Assembly (NCBI GenBank): GCA_965222935.1 | Contig: CBDCVA010000002.1 | Coordinates: 1,364,001-1,428,000 of the forward strand | DNA length: 64,000 nucleotides | Direction: 5' to 3' | From: CBDCVA01 sp965222935 [NCBI: Candidatus Latescibacterota bacterium] | Lineage (GTDB): Bacteria > Latescibacterota > CBDCVA01 | Shown: positions 52,006 to 59,430 of the stretch, in pieces | Position numbering within the stretch: the stretch's first letter is position 1 | How the letters are laid out: the number at the start of each line of letters is the position of its first letter | Notes under the pieces: generated by a model | What the model saw: the letters and a program-made list of their open reading frames with translations, nothing else | Database searches by the model: none | What the model was told of the DNA's origin: nothing | Program-made: the position numbers and the translations under genes

Positions 52006-52787
52006 TGGCTCTTGATACCGATGCTCTCCAGAGGCTCTTGTGCGAACGGCTTTGCGAAGAGGTCCACCTGACAAAGCGTCCGGACGGTGCCGTGATGCTG
52101 CGCACACACTTCGAGTTTCCCGACGGAGATCGTTTCCCCATCCACGTTTCGGAATTAGGGACCGGTGGATTGCGTCTTTCCGACCGTGGTCACACGCTCA
52201 TGCACATCAGCTACGATCACGACCTCGATTCGTTCCTGGAAGGCACCCGCGCACACCTGCTTGAACGTACCATGGCTGAGACCGGACTCGAATGGGACGG
52301 CGGCGCGTTCCGCTTCGACACCTCGATAGAGCGGTTGTCCGAGGCGATCTTCCGTTTCGGCCAAGCGTTGACCAGGGTTTACGACCTGACGTTCCTGACG
52401 CGGTCGAACGTGCGGTCCACTTTCTACGACGATCTTGCGGCTCTACTCACAAGCTTGGTGGACGAAGACAAAATCCAACGCGACTACTTACCGGAAGGAT
52501 TACCGAATCCCGAGGCCTACCTCGTGGATTATCGGATCGAGGGCAAGTCCAATACCCCGTTGTTCCTGTACGGTGCGCCGAATCGGGACAAGGTGCGGTT
52601 GACGACGATCATGCTGTCCTACTTTCATCGGCACGGACTCGCGTTTGAATCTATTATCGTATTCGAAAATCAAACCGAGATTCCGCGGCTCGATCTCGCG
52701 AGACTGTCGGACGTCGGCGGCGAGATGGTCTCATCGCTGGAATCGAGCGGAGACCTTAATCGAAAGCTCCTTCAGCGCGTGGCGTAA
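52005..52787 (+). CDS. DUF1828/DUF1829-domain protein
   Basis: About 260 residues. The N-terminal half (FPIHVSELGTGGLRLSDRGH, TLMHISYDHDL) matches DUF1828, with a beta-rich fold. The C-terminal half (YLVDYRIEGKSNTPLFLYGA and SIIVFENQTEIPRLDLARLS) matches DUF1829. Such proteins are thought to be nuclease-like or antitoxin-like, often in pairs with small upstream genes. The ATG at 52005 overlaps the upstream stop (TGATG). Its end overlaps the convergent hicB copy by 16 nt. Confidence 0.75.
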   Translation: MALDTDALQRLLCERLCEEVHLTKRPDGAVMLRTHFEFPDGDRFPIHVSELGTGGLRLSDRGHTLMHISYDHDLDSFLEGTRAHLLERTMAETGLEWDGGAFRFDTSIERLSEAIFRFGQALTRVYDLTFLTRSNVRSTFYDDLAALLTSLVDEDKIQRDYLPEGLPNPEAYLVDYRIEGKSNTPLFLYGAPNRDKVRLTTIMLSYFHRHGLAFESIIVFENQTEIPRLDLARLSDVGGEMVSSLESSGDLNRKLLQRVA

Positions 52788-53050
52788 TTCGGGATCGTGG
52801 TCTTTAGAGCGCTCCGCTCAATGCGCGCTTGACGAGTAACCCCGTATGGCTCCCAATACCCTGTATTACGCCCGCCGTGCTTCCCTAAAGCATCGAGGTG
52901 CCATTCGATGGCCTCCGAGATAGCGTCCTCGGCTTCCTCCAGGGTGTCACCGAAGGTGGAGGTGCCCAATTCCAGGCACCTGGCCGTCCACACATCGTCT
53001 TCGTTCTGGAGACGCACGGTCAGCAGAACGTACCCTTCAGCGGAAGTCAT
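52772..53050 (-). CDS. Orphan HicB-like protein, copy 1
   Basis: 92 residues with the HicB fold: YVLLTVRLQNEDDVWTARCL, ELGTSTFGDTLEEAEDAISE and AIEWHLDALGKHGG. The C-terminal tail (ATGVTRQARIERSALK-like, read as YGVTRQARIERSALK) is unrelated to copy 2. No hicA is next to it. AAGGTGCCG precedes the ATG. The first ~60 residues are almost identical to copy 2 (53619), including at DNA level. It may be an antitoxin for a distant HicA or a remnant of duplication. Confidence 0.75.
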   Translation of the reverse strand: MTSAEGYVLLTVRLQNEDDVWTARCLELGTSTFGDTLEEAEDAISEAIEWHLDALGKHGGRNTGYWEPYGVTRQARIERSALKTTIPNYATR

Positions 53051-53057
53051 CGGCACC
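52873..53057 (-). repeat. Near-identical 185-bp direct repeat, first copy (5' part of hicB copy 1)
   Basis: Aligned without gaps to 53762-53946 (offset 889), the segments differ at about eight positions by eye. They cover the start and first ~60 codons of both hicB copies. Confidence 0.85.
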
Positions 53058-53178
53058 TTGATCTTTTGCTTCGACGAGGTAGCCCTGGGAAGTCAACTGG
53101 GTAACTCCCATACTAGGGACAGGCTGTCAAGAGAGGAATCTCCACAAAACGGCAAGATGTTCTGCAGGTTCGTGGGGC

Positions 53179-53206
53179 TTGACTAGAAGGGCCGATGTGG
53201 TAGAAT
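53179..53206 (+). promoter_or_regulatory. Sigma70-type promoter of the membrane coiled-coil gene
   Basis: TTGACT (53179-53184) and TAGAAT (53201-53206), 16-bp spacer, 31 bp before the ATG. Confidence 0.65.
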
Positions 53207-53236
53207 GAGGGGACACACCTTGAGGAAGTCCCAACC

Positions 53237-53593
53237 ATGAGCAACGAACTCTACGCCATCTTTGGGGTCGGCTTTACTCAGATAGCCGGACTAATAGCCA
53301 TTGCCGGGCTTGGCTTGAGAGCGAATCGGGGGCTCAGGAACAATCTCAAGGACGATATGCGGGACATGGAAAACCGCATCAGGGCCGAGGCGAAACAGGC
53401 CCATGAAGCGATTGGGGAGAACATTGGCATAGTCCGCGAGGATCTGAAGGCTCTTCGCGGAGAAATCAAAGGCGAAATCACGGTGCTCCGCAGTGAAATG
53501 CGGGACGACATCAGGGGACTTAACGATAACGTGAAGGAGTTGAACAGAAGAATCGGAATCATCGAAGGCAGGAACCAAACAGAAGAGGGGTAA
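53237..53593 (+). CDS. Membrane-anchored coiled-coil protein
   Basis: 118 residues. A hydrophobic helix (YAIFGVGFTQIAGLIAIAGLG) is followed by a long charged coiled coil (GLRNNLKDDMRDMENRIRAE, then repeated heptad-like KELNRRIGI). This resembles apolipoprotein-/hook-type membrane coiled coils of unknown role. GAGGAAG lies before the ATG, and a good promoter is upstream. It is flanked by the two near-identical hicB copies. No known family is recognised. Confidence 0.7.
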   Translation: MSNELYAIFGVGFTQIAGLIAIAGLGLRANRGLRNNLKDDMRDMENRIRAEAKQAHEAIGENIGIVREDLKALRGEIKGEITVLRSEMRDDIRGLNDNVKELNRRIGIIEGRNQTEEG

Positions 53594-53607
53594 AGACGCC
53601 TTCACCA

Positions 53608-53636
53608 CCGCTGGTTCCCTAGGCAGGCACCAGTGG
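53608..53636 (+). repeat. Inverted repeat, second of two similar copies
   Basis: CCGCTGGT (53608-53615) and ACCAGTGG (53629-53636) pair with one G-T. The loop and arms resemble 51303-51329, and it also lies just after a stop codon (15 nt). Confidence 0.5.
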
Positions 53637-53939
53637 CAGTTGCCGATATTCTCTGTGAACTACCGATTCGGATGGGACCGGCACCCGCCTGGCGGACGGC
53701 TTCTCGTCGGGTAGTGTGGGATAGACGGTGATGCCGTGCTCGCTAAAAAAGCGCCCTCGCTCGCCGTGCTTCCCTAAGGCATCGAGGTGCAATTCGATGG
53801 CCTCCGAGATGGCGTCCTCGGCTTCCTCCAGGGTGTCACCGAAGGTGGAGGTGCCCAATTCCAGGCACTTGGCCGTCCACACATCGTCCTCGTTCTGGAG
53901 ACGCACGGTGAGCAGAACATATCCTTCAGCGGAAGTCAT
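53619..53939 (-). CDS. Orphan HicB-like protein, copy 2
   Basis: 106 residues. The first ~60 match copy 1 (52772) almost exactly (YVLLTVRLQNEDDVWTAKCL, ELGTSTFGDTLEEAEDAISE). The tail differs: ERGRFFSEHGITVYPTLPDE then KPSARRVPVPSE. No hicA is adjacent. AAAGGGGTGCCG precedes the ATG. The different tails suggest that one tail was gained by recombination after duplication. Confidence 0.75.
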   Translation of the reverse strand: MTSAEGYVLLTVRLQNEDDVWTAKCLELGTSTFGDTLEEAEDAISEAIELHLDALGKHGERGRFFSEHGITVYPTLPDEKPSARRVPVPSESVVHREYRQLPLVPA

Positions 53940-53946
53940 CGGCACC
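53762..53946 (-). repeat. Near-identical 185-bp direct repeat, second copy (5' part of hicB copy 2)
   Basis: Partner of 52873-53057. The 700 bp between the copies holds the membrane coiled-coil gene. Confidence 0.85.
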
Positions 53947-53971
53947 CCTTTCGCGTCAACCTTCGGCCACA

Positions 53972-54871
53972 TTAGCCCCGCATCAATGAACGGACCAAGG
54001 CTTCGGATCGTCCTGCAATTATCCGGCTTTGTGCGGCGGTGTCCCTATTGATTGCTTTAATGAGAGAATCACTGCCTTGGTCAAGACATAATAAGTTTTC
54101 CTTGTCAGGGAAAGGCGTAATTTGAACGATCACATCGTGAGCGATAGGAACCAAACTTCCTCGCATGGGACCGCTTGAACCACTCGTATTGTGGGGCTGA
54201 CGAATGGTGATACCGTGGCTTCCAATGACAAAGCTTCTCCTCGGTAGGCAAATTACCGCAACGCGCAAACCCACCTCACGACAAAACCGTTCTGCCTGAT
54301 CTCGTTCGTGAGGAGTATCCCCCGCAGAAAATTGCGCATTGACGTTCGATTCAACGCGTTCCTTATGTTTTAGAATTCGGGGGTCCCGATAAAGAGTTGC
54401 CCTGTCGGGCAGGTCATAGTTGAGTTCTTTGGCCCGGTCTTTCGCTGCTTCATAATAAGCATCACGATTTTTACCGGATGAAACGCGCTCTTGAGACTCA
54501 GGAGTCCGTCGTGCCAGGGCAATAGCGAACCGCTTAAAGGCAACATTGTGTTCCGGGGATAATTCAGGACATTTTCCGTTCCGAGCCTGTTCAATGATGC
54601 TGCAAACAGCATGCGCAGCATCGTTTTCGATACGACCGAGAATGCTCTCGTATTCAGCGCTTTTTGTTGGTGGATGACCAAAGGTATATCTCGTGTATAT
54701 GTGACGTCTTATGAACGCTCCCTTTGGGTTTTTTTGATAAATTTTACCTCGGCCTATATCACCTACCGAGAGTTGACCACCATCATCGCAGAAGTGCTTG
54801 AGTAGCATATTTGGAATGAAATGCGGCTTTCCCGGAAAATTAGAACCCATCGGCTGCGTGACTCCAATCAT
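53972..54871 (-). CDS. DUF4238-family protein
   Basis: 299 residues. The N-terminal signature KPHFIPNMLLKHFCD matches DUF4238 ('HyIPqfLLknF'). The rest is an alpha/beta protein with a central helical part and EITPFPDKENL-type strands (read as VIVQITPFPDKENLLCL). Members are common in accessory genomic islands and are suspected of nuclease or toxin roles, without proof. The codon use is visibly more AT-rich than its neighbours, consistent with transfer. AGGA precedes the ATG at 54871. Confidence 0.8.
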   Translation of the reverse strand: MIGVTQPMGSNFPGKPHFIPNMLLKHFCDDGGQLSVGDIGRGKIYQKNPKGAFIRRHIYTRYTFGHPPTKSAEYESILGRIENDAAHAVCSIIEQARNGKCPELSPEHNVAFKRFAIALARRTPESQERVSSGKNRDAYYEAAKDRAKELNYDLPDRATLYRDPRILKHKERVESNVNAQFSAGDTPHERDQAERFCREVGLRVAVICLPRRSFVIGSHGITIRQPHNTSGSSGPMRGSLVPIAHDVIVQITPFPDKENLLCLDQGSDSLIKAINRDTAAQSRIIAGRSEALVRSLMRG

Positions 54872-55046
54872 GCATTCCTACGTTGGCAACGACACGATGC
54901 CGCCAACCCGTCGCACGACATCTGCCAAAAGCTGGATTCCCCCAAATTTGAGCGGACAGTTAAAGTCGTGCTCCATCGCTCCTGCCCGGCAAACCAGTGC
55001 ACAAATGTAGGTGCGCATCCCCTTTCGCGTCAACTCTCTTTTACCC

Positions 55047-57866
55047 TTACCGCCTCGCTCGCCGCCGCTTCGGTTTCGCTTTCATCCCGGCTTCGAGGGG
55101 GGCGCGCATCTTCTCGTAGAGCATGAACAGATGTTCCACCCGCTCGCGCTCGGAGGCGAAGCCGCCGGGACGGTAGAGGCGGTCCACGGCGCGGTCGAGG
55201 GTTTGGTGCGCCCGGCGAAGGTTGGGCGGCATCAGGTCGGGATCGTAGAGATCGGCCAGGGTCGCGTCCGGATGCGCCGCTCGCGCGTCCAGCACCGCCT
55301 GCGCCAGCGGTTCCGGTTTCGACAGGTCCGCACCCGAGGGTGGCAAGGGAAAGGTGTTGTATACGACGCCGACAGAATACATGTAGCGGCTTTCCAGACG
55401 CCCTGTCACGACCCTCATCCAAGCCATGTGCATGGCCGACGTAAGTAGAGCAAAATTGGCAAGGGTCGCATCGGGAAGGAGACGGAGTTTCTCACTCGGG
55501 ATCACCGGCGGCTCAAGCCAGCCGATAGGCACATAGTCACGCCGTTCGGAACTCACCTGCGGAATGACGAGAAATGCCGTTTCCGGCACCACAGTCACGC
55601 CATAAGCGGTCGGATACTCCGCGAGACGTTTTGTTGTCTGACGCTTACTCTTTGCGCGAAAATCACGAACGGCTTGGAGCCTCGCCCTTATCATGGGCAA
55701 CCCACGGAGCCTTTGAGGTGGAATATCTGCTGTGTGGAGAATCCATCGTTCCTCCCCACGAATAAACTCTCGTGAACCAGGGAAAGGGCGAAAATAGGGT
55801 GCAGCACCAGGTTCGCGTTCGATAAAGGCGGCCCTTGACGTGGCCGAGAAAGTCAGGTTCCCATCTTCAAGAGGCTGTGTTCCTGTTATGAGTTTTCCCA
55901 ACCCATTGATCGGCCGGCTTTCCTCGCGCACCACGAGGCCGGGGTCGTTCAACCCGCCCGCATCGAACAGGTAAGGCGACAGCATCTTGTGGCGCGTCTC
56001 CTCCGGGTCGCCGCCCAGGTCGGGGTAGGAAAACAGCCGCTTCTCGTCGCGCGCGTTCTCCCGACGGTCCAGACCGAGAATGACCACATGCACATGCGCC
56101 ATGCCGCGTGCGTCCGACCCCCAGGCGAAGGTGCGGTGCGCGAAGGCGATCTCCAGTCCGCAGCGTCCGAACAGAATGGGCCATAGCTGCCCGACCTGCT
56201 CCCCCTGCGTCGTCGAGTTGGTCGCGACGAAGCCGATGCGCGTCCCGCCCGCTGCGTACGCGCCCGCCTTGATGATCCAGGCGGCAACGTAATCGAGCGT
56301 CCCGCCGCTTCCGCTCAGGCCCGCGATGCGGCGCACCTGCGCGCGCTGCTCCGCCGTCTGGAACTTCGCGCCGACGAAGGGCGGATTGCCGAACACGAAG
56401 GAACAGCGCCCGGGCGATAGCGCCGCCGCCCAGTCCATCTCGATCGCGTCGCCGTGCAGGACATGGGGTGAGGTACGCAGCGGGATGCGGGCGTAGGTCT
56501 GGCCGAATTCCAGGCTCAGCCGGTTGTTCATGATGTGGTCCATCATCCACAGCGCGGTTTCGGCGATGCGGACGGGGAACTCGCCGATCTCGATCCCGTA
56601 GAATTGATCGACGTTGACGACCGAGAGGTCCGCCACGTCGATCACCAGTTGACTCGCACCGGTCGCACCGGTCGCACCGGTCGCACCGTCCACCGGCGCA
56701 CGAAGCTCGCGGAGCACCTCGATTTCGAGCAGGCGGAGTTCCCGGTAGGCGATGATGAGGAAGTTGCCGCAGCCGCAGGCGGGATCGAAAAAGGTCATTT
56801 CACCGAGGCGTTGATAGAAGGCTCGCAGCGCCGCCTCCCGCCCCCGTTGGCGCGCCTTGATGCGCTCGAACTCCGCCCTGAGATCGTCCAGGAACAGCGG
56901 CCCGATCACCTTCAGGATGTTCCGCTCGGTGGTGTAATGGGCGCCCTGGGCGCGGCGTTCCGCCGGGTCCATGACGGACTGGAAGAGCGCGCCGAAGATC
57001 GCGGGGGAGATGTTGGACCAATCGAAGCGGCAGGCGTCGAGCAGACGGGCGCGCATGGCCGCCGTGAAGGACGGAATGCGGAGCGGCTCACGGAAGAGGT
57101 CACCGTTGACGTAGGGAAACCGCGCGAGGTCTTCATCCAGCGTCGTGATTCGCTCGCCTTCGGGCGTATTCAGCACCTGGAAAAGCTGGGCCAGCCAGGG
57201 TCCGAGATCGGAGCCGTCCTCGCCGGTGCGGGTCTCGATGAAATCGAAGAAGAGGTCGCGCGGCTCGAAGATGCCGGTATCGTCGGCGAAGAGGCAGAAG
57301 ACGATCCGCACGAGGAACCGCTCCAGATCATGGCCCCGGTAGCCCGCTTCATCCAGCGCGTCGTGCAGCCGTCCTACGAGCTCCGCCGCCTTGATGTTGG
57401 CCGGGTCCTGATCCCGGAACCGGCTGCGCTGCACGCCGAGGATGAAGCCGAACGCCTCCACGTGGTCGGGCAGGTCTGCCAGCGCGAAGTCCGTGCGTTC
57501 CCGCGCGTCGAGATCGTGAAGCTCGAAGGTCTGGAAATCGCTGACCAGGATGTAGCGCGGGCGCTGGTTCTCGGGGAGGGCATCGAAATAGTCCCCGGCC
57601 TGCCCGTAGGCGCGGTCGAGATCACGCCCCGCGCTCTTCTGCTCGACGATGAGGACGCCCGGCCAGAACAGGTCGATGAAACCCGCCCGGTCGTCCAGCT
57701 TCCTGACGTGCTCCTCGTAACGCGCGACGGAGCGGCGCTTCACGCCGAAGACCCCGAAGAAATCGTTGTAGAAGCTCTGCGTCTCGCCCTTCTCGTAGCT
57801 CGCGCCCGCCCACTCGCGGGCGAAATCTGAGGCGCGGGCGCGCACCTCGTTCCAGGAGAGACGCAT
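55047..57866 (-). CDS. MmeI-like type IIL restriction-modification enzyme (nuclease-methyltransferase-target recognition)
   Basis: 939 residues, in the size range of MmeI. The N-terminal nuclease has D65 and E75-Q-K77 (FIDLFWPGVLIVEQKSAG), the D-x9-ExK spacing known for MmeI. The gamma-class methyltransferase core has FFDPACGCGNFLIIAYRELR (SAM loop) and FVFGNPPFVGAKFQT (catalytic NPPF). The C-terminal ~300 residues form the target-recognition region (ITGTQPLEDGNLTFSATSRA and onward). One polypeptide would cut and methylate the same site. A 9-bp repeat lies between the SAM loop and NPPF. It closes the defence-type island. Confidence 0.9.
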   Translation of the reverse strand: MRLSWNEVRARASDFAREWAGASYEKGETQSFYNDFFGVFGVKRRSVARYEEHVRKLDDRAGFIDLFWPGVLIVEQKSAGRDLDRAYGQAGDYFDALPENQRPRYILVSDFQTFELHDLDARERTDFALADLPDHVEAFGFILGVQRSRFRDQDPANIKAAELVGRLHDALDEAGYRGHDLERFLVRIVFCLFADDTGIFEPRDLFFDFIETRTGEDGSDLGPWLAQLFQVLNTPEGERITTLDEDLARFPYVNGDLFREPLRIPSFTAAMRARLLDACRFDWSNISPAIFGALFQSVMDPAERRAQGAHYTTERNILKVIGPLFLDDLRAEFERIKARQRGREAALRAFYQRLGEMTFFDPACGCGNFLIIAYRELRLLEIEVLRELRAPVDGATGATGATGASQLVIDVADLSVVNVDQFYGIEIGEFPVRIAETALWMMDHIMNNRLSLEFGQTYARIPLRTSPHVLHGDAIEMDWAAALSPGRCSFVFGNPPFVGAKFQTAEQRAQVRRIAGLSGSGGTLDYVAAWIIKAGAYAAGGTRIGFVATNSTTQGEQVGQLWPILFGRCGLEIAFAHRTFAWGSDARGMAHVHVVILGLDRRENARDEKRLFSYPDLGGDPEETRHKMLSPYLFDAGGLNDPGLVVREESRPINGLGKLITGTQPLEDGNLTFSATSRAAFIEREPGAAPYFRPFPGSREFIRGEERWILHTADIPPQRLRGLPMIRARLQAVRDFRAKSKRQTTKRLAEYPTAYGVTVVPETAFLVIPQVSSERRDYVPIGWLEPPVIPSEKLRLLPDATLANFALLTSAMHMAWMRVVTGRLESRYMYSVGVVYNTFPLPPSGADLSKPEPLAQAVLDARAAHPDATLADLYDPDLMPPNLRRAHQTLDRAVDRLYRPGGFASERERVEHLFMLYEKMRAPLEAGMKAKPKRRRARR
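56654..56689 (-). repeat. 9-bp tandem repeat inside the type IIL gene
   Basis: About 3.9 units of TCGCACCGG encode repeated Gly-Ala-Thr. Changes in copy number would keep the frame and only lengthen or shorten a linker. Confidence 0.8.
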
Positions 57867-58002
57867 GGGGAACCTCAGACCGCCCTTCGGCGGGGCTTCA
57901 CCTAGATGATCTTCCCACCCTGGCGATCAGCGGCGCGAGCGAAGGCCTCGTTCGTCAGCGGCGGGTGGTCGAGGGGCGCGGCGCGCGAACGTTGCCGAGC
58001 GC

Positions 58003-58371
58003 CTAGAGGGGCTGTCTGCCCGCGAAGCCGGTCTCAAGCTCGTGCCAGTATTCGATTTCGGACTCGCCGCGCTTCCAGCAGAGGTAGACTTCCCGTCCCT
58101 CCCGCAGGTGCAGGAAATCCACCAGCCCTTCGCGAACATCCTTCAGATGGATGCCCATGCCCTGCATCCGCTGGAACCCTTCGCCCAGGACCTTGTGGTT
58201 CTCCTGGAACTCCTGGACGCCCTCCTGCCCGCCGTTGCTGCGCTGGGCGGCGGCCAGCAATTCGTTGAGGTCCTGGAGCTTCTCCCAGCGGCTGTCCAGT
58301 TCGTCGAGGAGCTCCTCGAGCTCGGGGATGAGCGCGTTGGCCTCCTCGACCGTGAAATACTTCTTGTCCAT
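58003..58371 (-). CDS. DUF2203-family protein
   Basis: 122 residues: KYFTVEEANALIPELEELLD at the start, a long helix (RWEKLQDLNELLAAAQRS), and LKDVREGLVDFLHLREGREV with LCWKRGESEIEYWHELETGF at the end, all typical of DUF2203. The function is unknown. Its ATG shares one base with the TGA of larE (TGATG), so it is translated after LarE and may work with it. Confidence 0.85.
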   Translation of the reverse strand: MDKKYFTVEEANALIPELEELLDELDSRWEKLQDLNELLAAAQRSNGGQEGVQEFQENHKVLGEGFQRMQGMGIHLKDVREGLVDFLHLREGREVYLCWKRGESEIEYWHELETGFAGRQPL

Positions 58372-59417
58372 CAGGGCCGCGCCGCCGGAGCCAAGCCGGC
58401 CAGATCAAGCGCCACGTACGTCGCCCCGGCGCCCCGGCACTCGTCCACGAAGGCGTCGCGCAGTTCCGGCTCCATGAGCCTCGGCACGGCCTCATCGGTC
58501 ACGGCGATGCGCAGGATCGCCTCGTGCCGCGCCGCGACGACGGGGCCGAAGCGATGCGCTCCGAGCAGCTTTTCCGCGTGCTCAGCGGGGTCTTCCGGCG
58601 CCTTTCCGCCCAGCTTGAGCACGTCGTTCATGCTGCCCGAGCGAAAGCCCGCGAGGTCGAGCGTCACATGCTCGAAGCCCAGCCCTCGAAGCCGGGCGAC
58701 GAGACGCGAGCGCAACGGCTCCTCGACCGGACGGGCCATCTCGCCCGCGCCCAATTCGATGCGCGCCAGTTCCTCGTGATGGCGGACCCGAAAGGCCCGG
58801 AAGCCCTGGTCACGCAGGAATTGCTCGGCCGCTTCGACGGTCCGAAGCTTCTCGCGCGTGATCTCGTGGCCGTACGCGAAGCGCGACGAAAGGCAGGCGA
58901 ACGACGGTTTATCCCACGTCCGAAGGCTGCGCCGGCGCGAAAGCTCACGGATCTCATCCTTGGTCAGGCCCACCGCCGCCAGCGGACTCGCCACGCCGTG
59001 CTCGATCGCCGCCCGGTGCCCCGGCCGATGGTCGGCAGCATCGTCGGCAATGGCGCCGTAGACCACCCTGTCATACCCCAGCCGCTCGGCGAGCGGGTCG
59101 AGCTTGGTGAACAGCTCGTCCTTGCAGAAGTAGCAGCGGTTGGTTGGGTTGGCCGCGTAGTTGGGATCGTCGATCTCGTCCGTATCGATGATCTTGTGGC
59201 CGATGCCGATCTCTCGCGCCAGTTCGAGGGCCTCCTGGAATTCGGCCTCCGGGTACGACGGTGAGCGCGCGGTGGCCGCAAGAGCGCGGTCGCCCAAGGC
59301 TTCGTGTGCCGCGGCGGCCAGGTACGTGCTGTCCACGCCGCCGCTGAACGCCACGATGACGCGCCCATACGCACGCAAGAGCTCCAAAAGCCCGGCTTCT
59401 TTCTCTTCGAGGGTCAT
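58371..59417 (-). CDS. larE: ATP-dependent sacrificial sulfur transferase LarE, with extra C-terminal segment
   Basis: 348 residues. The PP-loop is FSGGVDST (residues ~24-31), YFCKDELF follows the CxxC-like NRCYFC, and Cys175 in DKPSFACLSSRF is the likely sacrificial sulfur donor. LarE adds sulfur to the pyridinium bis-carboxylate precursor of the LarA nickel-pincer cofactor. Typical LarE is about 270-280 residues. Here the last ~75 residues repeat the pattern of residues 212-261 (RHHEELARIEL / RHEAILRIAV; HVTLDLAGFRS / YVALDLAGLAP), a C-terminal duplication. It starts 13 nt after the radical-SAM gene. Confidence 0.9.
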   Translation of the reverse strand: MTLEEKEAGLLELLRAYGRVIVAFSGGVDSTYLAAAAHEALGDRALAATARSPSYPEAEFQEALELAREIGIGHKIIDTDEIDDPNYAANPTNRCYFCKDELFTKLDPLAERLGYDRVVYGAIADDAADHRPGHRAAIEHGVASPLAAVGLTKDEIRELSRRRSLRTWDKPSFACLSSRFAYGHEITREKLRTVEAAEQFLRDQGFRAFRVRHHEELARIELGAGEMARPVEEPLRSRLVARLRGLGFEHVTLDLAGFRSGSMNDVLKLGGKAPEDPAEHAEKLLGAHRFGPVVAARHEAILRIAVTDEAVPRLMEPELRDAFVDECRGAGATYVALDLAGLAPAARP

Positions 59418-59430
59418 CTCAGTCCGTTTC

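Noticed and set aside
56654-56689. CRISPR-like repeats
   Set aside because: Units are 9 bp with no spacers and lie inside an open reading frame.
56535-57830. Long open frame on the plus strand opposite the type IIL gene
   Set aside because: It is the antisense of a strongly supported coding region in GC-rich DNA, with no motifs, and its codons are the shadow of the real frame.
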